Positions 25,294 through 33,091 of a stretch of 64,000 nt of DNA are shown in pieces (within the stretch, counting starts at the first letter, position 1; each line of letters starts with the position of its first letter). The notes beneath the pieces were generated by a model that saw nothing but the letters and a program-made list of their open reading frames with translations, was not told where the DNA came from and searched no databases. The position numbers and the translations under genes are program-made. Origin of the DNA: CAZMVY01 sp964653435 (GTDB taxonomy: Bacteria > Planctomycetota > Phycisphaerae > UBA1845 > PWPN01); assembly GCA_964653435.1 (NCBI GenBank), contig CAZZFA010000006.1:1-64000 (forward strand), read 5' to 3'.

Positions 25294-26242
25294 CGCGGCG
25301 AATCCCGACGCCCGAATGCCCGCTTGCCCGGCCCGGCGCGGCCCCCTGCACGGAAACAGCCGACCTGCGCCCCGGCGGTATGCGCGGAAACCGGCAGCCG
25401 CAGGCCGTGCCGTCTTCGCAGGCCGGGCCGCCGGCGCCGTCGCATGCCGACTCCTTGCCGCCTTTGCGGCCATGGGAATGTGCCTCCTTCCCCACGCCGC
25501 CAGCGCCGCTTCCTCGCCCGAGCAACGGTTTGCAGAGGCCCAGGCGATGTTCGACGCGGCGAAGCGGACGATGGAAAAGGCCGGCGCCGATTCCGTCGAT
25601 GCCCGACGGGGGTTCCACGAGGCGGCCACGCGCTTCGCCGCCATCGCCCGCGACGGAGTGACCAGCGCAAACCTCTGTGTGAACGCAGGCAACGCTTATC
25701 ACTTCGCCGGCGACGAGCCGCGGGCGCTGCTGTGGTATCTCCGCGCCCTGCGACTCGCGAACACGCCCGATATCCGCAACGGTGTGGCCACTCTGCGACG
25801 GGCGTGCAGGGCCGAGCTGTGGCCGGCGGAAGCCGGCTCGATCGGCCGCGTCCTGATGGCCTGGCACTACGACGTGAGCCGGCCGACCAAACAGCGGGTG
25901 CTGTTTGCCGCGTATCCCCTCGGCTGCGTGCTGGTGATTGCGTCACGGTTCGTGCGGCGGCGATCGCTCTGCCTGCGCCTCGGGCTTGTGTTGATGTGCG
26001 TCGGCGCCGCGATGGGAGTCTCCGACATCCTGACGGCCGTAAGCCCGCCGGAGCGATGGGCGGTGGTCGTCGAAGGCGGCAAGGGCTACGCCGGCGACGG
26101 CGAAGGCTACTCTGTCGTCATCGAGGGCCTCAAGCCCGGCCAGGAGGTCAAGCTTATCGAGAGGCGGCCGGAGTGGGTGCGGGTCGCGCTGCCCGGCGGC
26201 GCGACGTGCTGGGTCCGCGCGGGCAACTGCGAGGAAGTGTAG
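25286..26242 (+). CDS. batE: BatE-like TPR-SH3 membrane protein
   Basis: 318 residues from ATG 25286, overlapping the batD stop by eight bases. A signal or anchor sits at about residues 47-70 (AVACRLLAAFAAMGMCLLP). Next is a TPR-like region (EAATRFAAIARDG...ANLCVNAGNAYHFAGDEPRALLWYLRAL), the hallmark BatE segment. Two transmembrane helices follow (about 205-215 and 228-245). A C-terminal SH3-like domain completes the plan (YSVVIEGLKPGQEVKLIERR, WVRVALPGGATCWVRAG). TPR plus two helices plus SH3 is the BatE layout. An earlier in-frame start (25190) lies well inside batD and is not needed. It is the last gene of the cluster, and the next gene, recQ, is co-directional but separated by a repeat remnant. 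Confidence 0.85.
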   Translation: MCNAANPDARMPACPARRGPLHGNSRPAPRRYARKPAAAGRAVFAGRAAGAVACRLLAAFAAMGMCLLPHAASAASSPEQRFAEAQAMFDAAKRTMEKAGADSVDARRGFHEAATRFAAIARDGVTSANLCVNAGNAYHFAGDEPRALLWYLRALRLANTPDIRNGVATLRRACRAELWPAEAGSIGRVLMAWHYDVSRPTKQRVLFAAYPLGCVLVIASRFVRRRSLCLRLGLVLMCVGAAMGVSDILTAVSPPERWAVVVEGGKGYAGDGEGYSVVIEGLKPGQEVKLIERRPEWVRVALPGGATCWVRAGNCEEV

Positions 26243-26374
26243 GCGTAGCGAGGCTTTCGGTTCGAGAGTCTCATTCGTTTCCGGCCCGCAGGGCGGTCGA
26301 CTGACCGCCGCATCGCCGATCCGTTGCCGCGCCGCACACGGCACGCGAAACTGTTCTGCCGGAGACGGCCGATT

Positions 26375-26452
26375 CGTCCGAGGGTCGCAGCGACGAGGGA
26401 CCGGCTGTCTGGCGCAAGTAAGGCGGATCCATCGCATCGCTCAGAATGACGC
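26375..26452 (+). repeat. Decayed copy of the dispersed palindromic repeat
   Basis: The sequence keeps the order seen in the core of the copies at 7181 and 59408: GTCGCAGCGACGA, then ACCGGCTG.CTGGCGCA, then CATCGC.TCGCTCAGAATGACG, in the same orientation, but with many substitutions and without the outer arms. It lies in the batE-recQ gap and touches the upstream ATG candidate of recQ. Confidence 0.6.
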
Positions 26453-26487
26453 CGGGGCGGTGCCGGACGGATCGAGGGAAGCTTGCC

Positions 26488-28434
26488 GTGGATGCGCTGC
26501 ACGAGGTCGTCAGGCGGCATTGGGGTTACTCGTCGCTCCGGCCGCTTCAGCATGAAGCGATGCTCGCTGCGGTCAAAGGCCGCGACTCGCTCGTCGTCCT
26601 GCCGACCGGCGGCGGCAAGTCGCTCTGCTACCAGGCTCCGGCCCTGCTTGCGTCGAAACCGACGGTGGTCGTTTCGCCCCTCATTGCCCTGATGAAGGAC
26701 CAGGTCGACCGGCTGATCGATCGCGGCATTCCGTCGGCGTTCCTCAACAGCAGCCTCGATGCGGCCGACCGCCGGCGTGTCAGTGCCGGAATCATGGAGG
26801 GCAGGTACAAGCTCATCTTCGTCGCTCCGGAGCGATTCGCGACCGATTACTTCTTCCGGGTCCTGGGCGATGCGGGCGTCGGTGCGTTCGCCATCGACGA
26901 GGCCCACTGCATCAGCCACTGGGGCCACGACTTCCGGAGCGATTACCGCCAACTCGGCCAGCTCAAGCGGCGATTCCCGGACGTGCCCGTGCACGCGTTT
27001 ACGGCCACGGCAACGCCCCGCGTCCGTGAGGACATCGTGGCACAGCTTGGGCTTCGCGACCCGGTCGTGCTCGTCGGCGACTTCTTCCGGCCGAATCTCC
27101 TGTACCGCGTGATGCGACGGTCTCGCGGGTTCATCGACGCGATCAATGCCGTGCTCGCTCATGCCGGGCAGGCGGGCATCGTCTACTGTATCCGCCGCGC
27201 CGACGTGGATGAGCTGTCGCTTCTGCTCAAGGACGCCGGCATCAAGGCCGTCGGCTATCACGCCGGTATGACGGACGACGAGCGCACGCGGGCTCAGGAT
27301 GCTTTCGCCGCCGGCCGAGCGGATGTCGTCGTCGCCACCGTCGCCTTCGGCATGGGCATCGACCGTTCCGACATCCGCTACGTCGTCCACGCCGCCATGC
27401 CGAAGACGCTCGAGCACTATCAGCAGGAGACGGGGCGGGCCGGGCGCGACGGCCTGCCGGCCGAATGTATCTTGTTCTACTCCGGACGGGACTTCCGCCT
27501 CTGGCAAACGATCATGGAGAAGAGCGCAGCTCCCAATCTGCCGGACCAGCTCCGCATGCTCTCCGAGATGTACGCCTTCTGCACCGGCGCGACCTGCCGC
27601 CACCGCCGGCTGGTAAGCTACTTCGGCCAGAGCTGGGAGCGGGCGTCGTGCGGCGCGTGCGATGTGTGTACCGGCGGCCTCACGGCGCTGCCCGATTCCA
27701 CGATCACCGCGCAGAAGATCATGTCCTGCGTCGTACGAGTGGGCGAGCGATTCGGGCCGGCGTATGTCGCGGACGTGTTGCGGGGCGTCGTTTCGGAACA
27801 GATTGCACGGCGGGGCCACGATACGTTGAGCACGTACGGCCTCATCCCGGATCACCCCAAGCCGGTCCTGATGGCGTGGATGGATCAGCTCGTGGACCAG
27901 GGGATGATGCAGCGCGACGGCGAGTATCGAACGCTCCGCGTGACACCAAAGGGCTGGCAGGTCCTGCACTCGAAGGCGGAGGCGAAGCTGTACGATGTCG
28001 GCGCCGGACGAAGGGACCGAAGGGAACGCCGCCGACCCAGTCCTCCCCGCGCAGCGCCGACGCCGGCCGCCCTGTCGGGGGCCCGGCCGGGCAGCGCCGG
28101 GAGTCTGCCCCGGCCGGACGCGACCGCGCGCAGCTCGGTTGCGGAACCCGCGTCCGCCGCCGGTGCCGACGGCGATTCGCTCGACGCCGGCGCGCAATCG
28201 CTCTTCGAAGTGCTTCGGGCGCTCCGTCGTCAGATTGCAGACGAACGAAACGTTCCCGCGTTCATGGTTTTCGCCGACAAGACGCTTCGCGAGATGGCGC
28301 GGGTCCGACCCGGCAACCAGGCGGAAATGCTGAACGTCAAAGGCGTCGGCGCTGCCAAGTGGGAGAGTTTCGGCCGGCGTTTCCTCGACGCAATTCGCCA
28401 CCACGGCTCGTCGCCCCGGCCTCACGCGTCGTGA
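26488..28434 (+). CDS. recQ: ATP-dependent DNA helicase RecQ
   Basis: 648 residues from GTG 26488, preceded by GAGGGA at eight bases. Motif 0 GYSSLRPLQ, Walker A PTGGGKSL, motif II DEAHCISHWGHDFR, motif III FTATATPRV, motif V VVATVAFGMGIDRSDI, and motif VI HYQQETGRAGRDG. The zinc site is visible (FCTGATCRHRRL and SCGACDVC), then the RQC winged helix and, after a Pro/Arg/Ala-rich linker (about 515-570), a C-terminal HRDC domain (RRQIADERNVPAFMVFADKTL). It unwinds DNA 3' to 5' in repair and recombination. An ATG at 26446 is in frame but lies in the repeat remnant, so I prefer the GTG. Confidence 0.95.
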   Translation: MDALHEVVRRHWGYSSLRPLQHEAMLAAVKGRDSLVVLPTGGGKSLCYQAPALLASKPTVVVSPLIALMKDQVDRLIDRGIPSAFLNSSLDAADRRRVSAGIMEGRYKLIFVAPERFATDYFFRVLGDAGVGAFAIDEAHCISHWGHDFRSDYRQLGQLKRRFPDVPVHAFTATATPRVREDIVAQLGLRDPVVLVGDFFRPNLLYRVMRRSRGFIDAINAVLAHAGQAGIVYCIRRADVDELSLLLKDAGIKAVGYHAGMTDDERTRAQDAFAAGRADVVVATVAFGMGIDRSDIRYVVHAAMPKTLEHYQQETGRAGRDGLPAECILFYSGRDFRLWQTIMEKSAAPNLPDQLRMLSEMYAFCTGATCRHRRLVSYFGQSWERASCGACDVCTGGLTALPDSTITAQKIMSCVVRVGERFGPAYVADVLRGVVSEQIARRGHDTLSTYGLIPDHPKPVLMAWMDQLVDQGMMQRDGEYRTLRVTPKGWQVLHSKAEAKLYDVGAGRRDRRERRRPSPPRAAPTPAALSGARPGSAGSLPRPDATARSSVAEPASAAGADGDSLDAGAQSLFEVLRALRRQIADERNVPAFMVFADKTLREMARVRPGNQAEMLNVKGVGAAKWESFGRRFLDAIRHHGSSPRPHAS

Positions 28435-28487
28435 TTGACGAGAGACGAGGCCGGGCCCCGGCTGCGGCGAAGAATCAGCGGCTGTGC

Positions 28488-28516
28488 TTGACACACCTGT
28501 GTGGCACGGGTACGAA
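28488..28516 (+). promoter_or_regulatory. Candidate promoter for the GT39-like gene
   Basis: A perfect TTGACA at 28488-28493 is followed, after exactly 17 bases, by TACGAA at 28511-28516 (3/6). A start near 28523 would give a leader of about 30 bases before ATG 28555. Confidence 0.4.
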
Positions 28517-28554
28517 GCAGGGGTGTATTCGGTGGGCCGACCGGGCCAGAGACC

Positions 28555-30630
28555 ATGACACCAACCACGCCGGGCGCCGGCGAAGCGGTCCCTCTCGCGA
28601 ACTCCGCTGCGAACATCGCCTCGACAATCCCCGTCCGTCACTCGCTGCATCTCGCGGTCGTCTTCGCGCTGCTCCTGGTTGCGGCGGTTCAGGCAATCAC
28701 GTCCCTGCTCGGCGACAGCATCACCTGGGATGAAACGCCCCATCTCACATCGGGCTATTGCTGCCTGAAGACCGGCGACTTCCGTCTGGAGCCGGAGCAT
28801 CCGCCGCTGGCCAAGATGTGGACCGCCCTTCCGTTGCTGTGGATGGACAACCGCTGGCCCTCGCCCCGGACGCCCGGCTGGCGAGAGGGCGACGCGTGGT
28901 CGATCGGACGAGCCTGGCTGTTCGAACTCAACGACGGAGAGCGGCTTATTGTTGCATCGCGATGCATGATGGTCGTCCTGCTGCTGGCTACGTGCCTGAG
29001 CGTCTACGCGACCGCCCGCCGGCTGTTCGGCGCCGGCGCGGGGTTGCTGGCACTCGCGCTGTCTGCCTTCAGCCCGACGTTGCTCGCGCACGGTCGACTT
29101 GCAACGCTCGATCTGCCCGCCGCGCTTGCTGCGCTGCTCACGCTGCTGGCGTTCGCGGGTCTCTTCGAGAAGGTGAGCCCGCTGCGCCTGGGGCTGGCGG
29201 GGCTGGCGCTGGCCGCATTCAGCCTCATCAAGTTCTCGTGGCCGCTGGTCTTGCCTTCGCTGCTGCTGATGGCCGTCGTCGCCGCCCTCCGGCGGGCGCC
29301 GGTTCCCGTTACGCTGATCCGGCGGACCGACCGGGGTACGGACCGGGGCAGCTCGGCGTCTCTCTTTCTCTCGTCGCGGCCGGCCCGGCTGTTCGGGTTG
29401 TGCGGTGCCGGCGCCCTCGCGGCGCTGGCCGTGTGGCCGGCGATCTGGGCCTGTTTCGGTTTTCAGTACAGCCCTTTTCGAGGCCCGGACCGCGATATCG
29501 CCATGACGGTGACGCTCCCGACGCCCCCGGGGCGTCCCGAGCCGGCCACGATGGAACAGGCGTGGCAATCGGTCTTGTGCGAGGAGGGCGGCCGACCTGC
29601 GCCCGGCCTGGCCGTCGCCTTGATCCGCTGGGCGCGGGCGCATCGGTTGCTGCCGGAAGCCTATCTGTACGGGCTGGGATACACGTTGAAGAACACCCAG
29701 AGCTGGCCGGCCTATCTGATGGGCGAGCTGAGCATGACCGGCTGGCGGTCGTACTTCCCGATCGCCTTCGCGATCAAGACTCCGATTCCCGTCATGGTGC
29801 TTCTGGCGGCCGGTCTCCTGGCGATGGCGCTGCGTCGGGCCTCTGCCGGCGGCAACGCCGTGCTGCTGCTCGGTCTGGGCGGCTTCGTCGGCGTCTACGC
29901 GTGCTCCGCCATCGCCGGCCACTTCAATAACGGGCACCGGCATCTTCTGCCGCTGTATCCCGTCCTGTTCGTGTTCGCCGGCGCCTCGGCTGCATGGCTG
30001 AACACGAGGGCCGGCCGGATCCTGGTCGGCGTCATGGTCGCGTGGCTGGTTCTGGCGAATCTTCGCATCTACCCCCATTACCTCTGCTACTTCAACGAGA
30101 TCGCCGGGGGCCCGCGCAACGGCTCCGCGTACCTCGCCGACAGCAACATCGACTGGGGACAGGATCTCAAGCGCCTGGCGGGCTATGCCCGACGACATCC
30201 CGGCGAAACGATCAAGCTCGCGTACTCCGGCAGCGCCCTGCCGACCCGATACGGCTTCGAGTGCGAAATGTTGCCGAGTTACCTGCCGTTCGATGCGAAA
30301 CCCGCCGCACTGGACGCCGGGACTTATGTCATCAGCATCAATCAGTTGCTGGGCATCTACGAAACGTTCGCGCGCCAGGCATTCTGGGCCGACCCGGACA
30401 ACCGGCGCCGATACGCTTCCCTTTATCGACTCTTCAGCACGCCGCGGGCCGACGCGCCGGATTCCGTTTCCCCGCAGCGGAAGCGCGCCGCCGAACTCTT
30501 CGACGCCCTTCAACGGGGCCGCCTCCTGGCCCGGCTCTACGGGCGTGTCCCGGATGAACGGATCGGCTGGTCCCTCTGCGTGTACCGGCTGCGCCGGGCC
30601 GAGGTGGAGGCCCTGCTCCGCCCGGACTGA
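28555..30630 (+). CDS. GT39/PMT-type polyprenyl-linked sugar glycosyltransferase
   Basis: 691 residues with about ten or more hydrophobic helices. After the first helix comes the first-loop acid motif GDSITWDETPHL followed by GYCCLKTGDF and EHPPLAKM, which match the DE-containing catalytic loop and 'HPPL' motif of the GT39/ArnT/PMT_2 superfamily. Later segments include LAHGRLATLD, KFSWPL, and a C-terminal region with NGHRHLLPLYPVLF and DSNIDWGQDLKRLAGY, typical of the 'phospholipid carrier-dependent glycosyltransferase' group in planctomycetes. It likely moves a sugar from a polyprenyl phosphate to a lipid or protein on the outer face of the membrane. The acceptor is unknown. It stands alone, with a terminator-like hairpin downstream. 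Confidence 0.85.
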   Translation: MTPTTPGAGEAVPLANSAANIASTIPVRHSLHLAVVFALLLVAAVQAITSLLGDSITWDETPHLTSGYCCLKTGDFRLEPEHPPLAKMWTALPLLWMDNRWPSPRTPGWREGDAWSIGRAWLFELNDGERLIVASRCMMVVLLLATCLSVYATARRLFGAGAGLLALALSAFSPTLLAHGRLATLDLPAALAALLTLLAFAGLFEKVSPLRLGLAGLALAAFSLIKFSWPLVLPSLLLMAVVAALRRAPVPVTLIRRTDRGTDRGSSASLFLSSRPARLFGLCGAGALAALAVWPAIWACFGFQYSPFRGPDRDIAMTVTLPTPPGRPEPATMEQAWQSVLCEEGGRPAPGLAVALIRWARAHRLLPEAYLYGLGYTLKNTQSWPAYLMGELSMTGWRSYFPIAFAIKTPIPVMVLLAAGLLAMALRRASAGGNAVLLLGLGGFVGVYACSAIAGHFNNGHRHLLPLYPVLFVFAGASAAWLNTRAGRILVGVMVAWLVLANLRIYPHYLCYFNEIAGGPRNGSAYLADSNIDWGQDLKRLAGYARRHPGETIKLAYSGSALPTRYGFECEMLPSYLPFDAKPAALDAGTYVISINQLLGIYETFARQAFWADPDNRRRYASLYRLFSTPRADAPDSVSPQRKRAAELFDALQRGRLLARLYGRVPDERIGWSLCVYRLRRAEVEALLRPD

Positions 30631-30749
30631 GCGGCTTTGGCGAACGCAGTCTTCCGCTGCCGCTTCCGAACAGCTCGCGCGGGCGGCTGACACCGTTCGA
30701 CACCGGTGCCGTGGAGCGCCTTGTCGGCGGCGGAGCTTCGCGCATGAGG

Positions 30750-30785
30750 AAGGCCGGGCGTTGCATTCCTGCGGCGCCCGGCCTT
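30750..30785. terminator. Bidirectional hairpin between GT39-like gene and recombinase
   Basis: An 11-bp perfect stem (AAGGCCGGGCG at 30750-30760 with CGCCCGGCCTT at 30775-30785) and a 14-base loop lie between two convergent genes. A short T-run follows on the plus strand only. Confidence 0.6.
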
Positions 30786-30816
30786 TGTATGTGGGATACG
30801 TCGGCGACCGTGCGGC

Positions 30817-31836
30817 CTACGATCGCGGGTGCGCGTTGTCGTAGGATTCCTTGAGCTGCTGGGTCACCAGGTGAGTATAGATCTGCGTGGTCGAGATCGA
30901 CTGGTGGCCGAGAAGCTCCTGCACGCTCCGCAGGTCGGCGCCGTTGTTGAGCATGTGGGTTGCGAAGCTGTGCCGCAGCGTGTGCGGGCTGATGCACGGG
31001 TCGAGCCCGCACTGGAGCAGATACTTGTCGAGCTTGCGGCGGACGCTCCGTGTGCTGAGCCGCTGGCCGTGTTTGTTCACGAACAGGGCCTTCGGCTCGA
31101 ATGTCGCGGAACGCGGGTCCGCCTTGCGCATCTCCAGGTATTTCTGGATGTGCGTCAGGGCCGTTCGGGAGATCGGTGTGATGCGTTCCTTCTTGCCCTT
31201 GCCGCGGACGTGGACGGCCTCGCCGACGAAGTCCACGTCCTCCACATTCAGATCGACCAGTTCGCTCACTCGCACGCCGGTGGCGTACATCGTTTCGAGC
31301 ATCGCCCGGTCGCGGGCGCCCAGCAGCGTATTCGTGTCCGGCGTCTCAAGCAGGCGCTGCACCTCGTTGTACTCGAGGAACTTCGGCAGGCGTTTCTCCT
31401 GCTTGGGCGTGCGGATCGTCGCCACGGGGTTGGTCTGGACGTGGCCGCGCTTCGCGCAGAACTTGTAGAAGCTGCGCAGCGTGGCGAGCTTCCGGGCCGT
31501 GGTTGATTTCGAGTAATCGCGGTCTTTCAGGAATCCCAGGAAGTCGCGCACGGCCTCCGTCTGCACGTTCGTGAGCGACACCGCCGTGCTGCTGCCGGTC
31601 GTGGTCGCCGGAGGCGCCGTCGCCGGAGCCACGGCAACCGCGACGCCGCCGCCGGTTTCGCCGTATGCCCCGCGTCCCTCCTGCGCGGGTGTGGTCGGCG
31701 TCGGGCCGGCGGATCGGCCGAGGAACTCGACGAACTGGTGCAGATCGGCCGCATAGCACTTGGCCGTGTGCGGGGAGAAGTGGCGCTCATACCGGAGGTA
31801 GTTCAGGAATTCTTCGATCAAGGGGTTCTCGGTCAT
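30817..31836 (-). CDS. Tyrosine recombinase XerC/XerD-like
   Basis: 339 residues from ATG 31836. The N-terminal SAM-like core-binding domain starts IEEFLNYLRYERHFS. The catalytic domain has the full set: Arg in GVRVSEL, Lys in VRGKGKKER, H-x-x-R in SPHTLRHSFATH, His in LLGHQSIS and Tyr in TQIYTHL. These are typical of chromosomal Xer recombinases that resolve dimers at dif sites (about 300 aa). It is longer because of an Ala/Thr/Pro/Gly-rich insertion of about 45 residues inside the core-binding domain, around residues 43-88. An ATG at 31866 with GGTGA upstream is an alternative start. I cannot tell XerC from XerD, so no symbol is given. The gene follows a cluster of small minus-strand genes. 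Confidence 0.88.
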   Translation of the reverse strand: MTENPLIEEFLNYLRYERHFSPHTAKCYAADLHQFVEFLGRSAGPTPTTPAQEGRGAYGETGGGVAVAVAPATAPPATTTGSSTAVSLTNVQTEAVRDFLGFLKDRDYSKSTTARKLATLRSFYKFCAKRGHVQTNPVATIRTPKQEKRLPKFLEYNEVQRLLETPDTNTLLGARDRAMLETMYATGVRVSELVDLNVEDVDFVGEAVHVRGKGKKERITPISRTALTHIQKYLEMRKADPRSATFEPKALFVNKHGQRLSTRSVRRKLDKYLLQCGLDPCISPHTLRHSFATHMLNNGADLRSVQELLGHQSISTTQIYTHLVTQQLKESYDNAHPRS

Positions 31837-31919
31837 AGTTTCGCACACATCCGCGGCGAACGACATTGTTTCACCAACCTGGCTCGAGACGGGCGGCCCG
31901 GCCTCCCAGCACGGCCGCA

Positions 31920-32126
31920 TCACGTGGAACTGGTCTCGAGTTCCATCTCGAGTCGACGACCCATCTGATAACTCAGCACAGCCGCATCGAACCAGTCGAA
32001 CTGGGTATCCGGGTCGGATGCCATGGACGCAAAGGCGGCTATGATGTCTGCCTCGTGCCCCGCCTGGTAGCGGAAGACGTATCGGTCCTGCCCTTTGACC
32101 AGCGACAGTTGCCGGATCACATTCAT
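31920..32126 (-). CDS. Small conserved-looking protein, unknown function
   Basis: 68 residues. Its ATG (32126) overlaps the stop of the upstream lipoprotein gene (ATGA), implying translational coupling. The protein is mixed-charge with no membrane segment: LVKGQDRYVFRYQAGHE then ADIIAAFASMASD and FDWFDAAVLSYQMGRRL. This looks like a small alpha/beta protein and is well formed, not shadow-like. I do not recognise the family. The frame stays open upstream to 32255 but would run inside the lipoprotein gene. It lies 83 nt before the recombinase gene on the same strand. Confidence 0.65.
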   Translation of the reverse strand: MNVIRQLSLVKGQDRYVFRYQAGHEADIIAAFASMASDPDTQFDWFDAAVLSYQMGRRLEMELETSST

Positions 32127-32911
32127 GGAATCGGCTCCCTCAGGGCTATGCTTTCGGCGATCACCCGGTTCTGTTCCTGCTGCATCAGGTCGCACAGCGT
32201 CTTGTGGCAGCAGAACCGCATATACAGCTCCTGGCTGGCCAGGTATTTCCGCCATCCGAGAGGGCTGCGCTCCGCATCACGGGTGCGTCCGTATTCCTCC
32301 ACCGCCTTCTGTGTGGACTCGGCGGCGGCGTTGTAGGTCCGCTGTGTCTGGGCCCACGGTCGCAGGGCGTCCGGCATCGGGCCGTCCGTGGGGAAGGGGC
32401 GCGCCTGGCGCGAGGTTGCCACCGGGTCGAAGCCGGCATCCCGCGGACGCGGACCGTATAGCTGCGCGGCAAGCCCGATGACCGGCGGATCGTAGGGATC
32501 GTATTCGGTGATCGCGAAGACCAAGATGGCATCTACTCCGAGCTGGTCACAGACCTCCAACGCGTGGGCCGGGGAGGCGATGCGGTCGCGTCCCTGTCTC
32601 GCGAGGACGGCCAGTACCCGGTTCACCCCGACGACGTTGATGCCGGGCACCTGCGACAACTCGCTGGCCATCAGATCGCCCATCCGCACCGGATCCCACT
32701 GCGACGATCCGCTGAAGTTCATCGCGGGGGCGACGGCGATGGTCATCGTTTGCCCGTACGGCGCGGTCAGTCCGCTCTCGGTGCGCTTCTGCGAGCACCC
32801 CATCGCCGCGACCGCACTCAGCACGCCCAACAGGCCCAGGAGCCCTCCCAGGCTGACCGGGGCGTTTCCGCAGGCGGACGGACCACCATCATCCGTTCTG
32901 GCGTCGATCAT
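32123..32911 (-). CDS. Putative lipoprotein, unknown function
   Basis: 262 residues from ATG 32911. A late-placed lipoprotein-type signal is visible: GGLLGLLGVLSAVAAMGC, with Cys about residue 39. The mature part starts with an AVAPAMNFSG-like strand, then WDPVRMGDLMASELSQVPGINVVGVNRVLAVLARQ. This resembles the 'FxN.S....D.....i...L' layout of CsgG/GNA1162-like or TolB-N-like lipoproteins that sense or build outer-membrane assemblies. Then comes VCDQLGVDAILVFAITEYDPYDPP. The C-terminal region is charged and helical. The fold comparison is inference. It is coupled to the 68-aa gene by a four-base overlap. Confidence 0.65.
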   Translation of the reverse strand: MIDARTDDGGPSACGNAPVSLGGLLGLLGVLSAVAAMGCSQKRTESGLTAPYGQTMTIAVAPAMNFSGSSQWDPVRMGDLMASELSQVPGINVVGVNRVLAVLARQGRDRIASPAHALEVCDQLGVDAILVFAITEYDPYDPPVIGLAAQLYGPRPRDAGFDPVATSRQARPFPTDGPMPDALRPWAQTQRTYNAAAESTQKAVEEYGRTRDAERSPLGWRKYLASQELYMRFCCHKTLCDLMQQEQNRVIAESIALREPIP

Positions 32912-33091
32912 CCCTGATCTGCCTCGCAATCCGTTGACTGTCCGACGTCGGCCGGGGGCTGCCTCGTTTTGTGGAGGCACCGGTTATCGCGCGCCGACGT
33001 TCTTCCTGCCGCCCGGCATCAGCCAGGCATGTTCTTTTTCGTCCATTCTGCGGACCGCCTTGAGGCTCAATAACGCCCACGCAGTCCGAAA

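Noticed and set aside
26255..26280. GGTTCGAGA string suggestive of a tRNA T-loop
   Set aside because: No matching acceptor, D-arm or anticodon arm could be laid out around it, and it lies near the repeat remnant.
26107..30693. Minus-strand open frame of 1528 codons opposite recQ and the GT39-like gene
   Set aside because: It is antisense to two genes with clear family motifs, its translation is Arg/Pro/Gly-rich without domains, and such long shadows are expected in high-GC codon usage.
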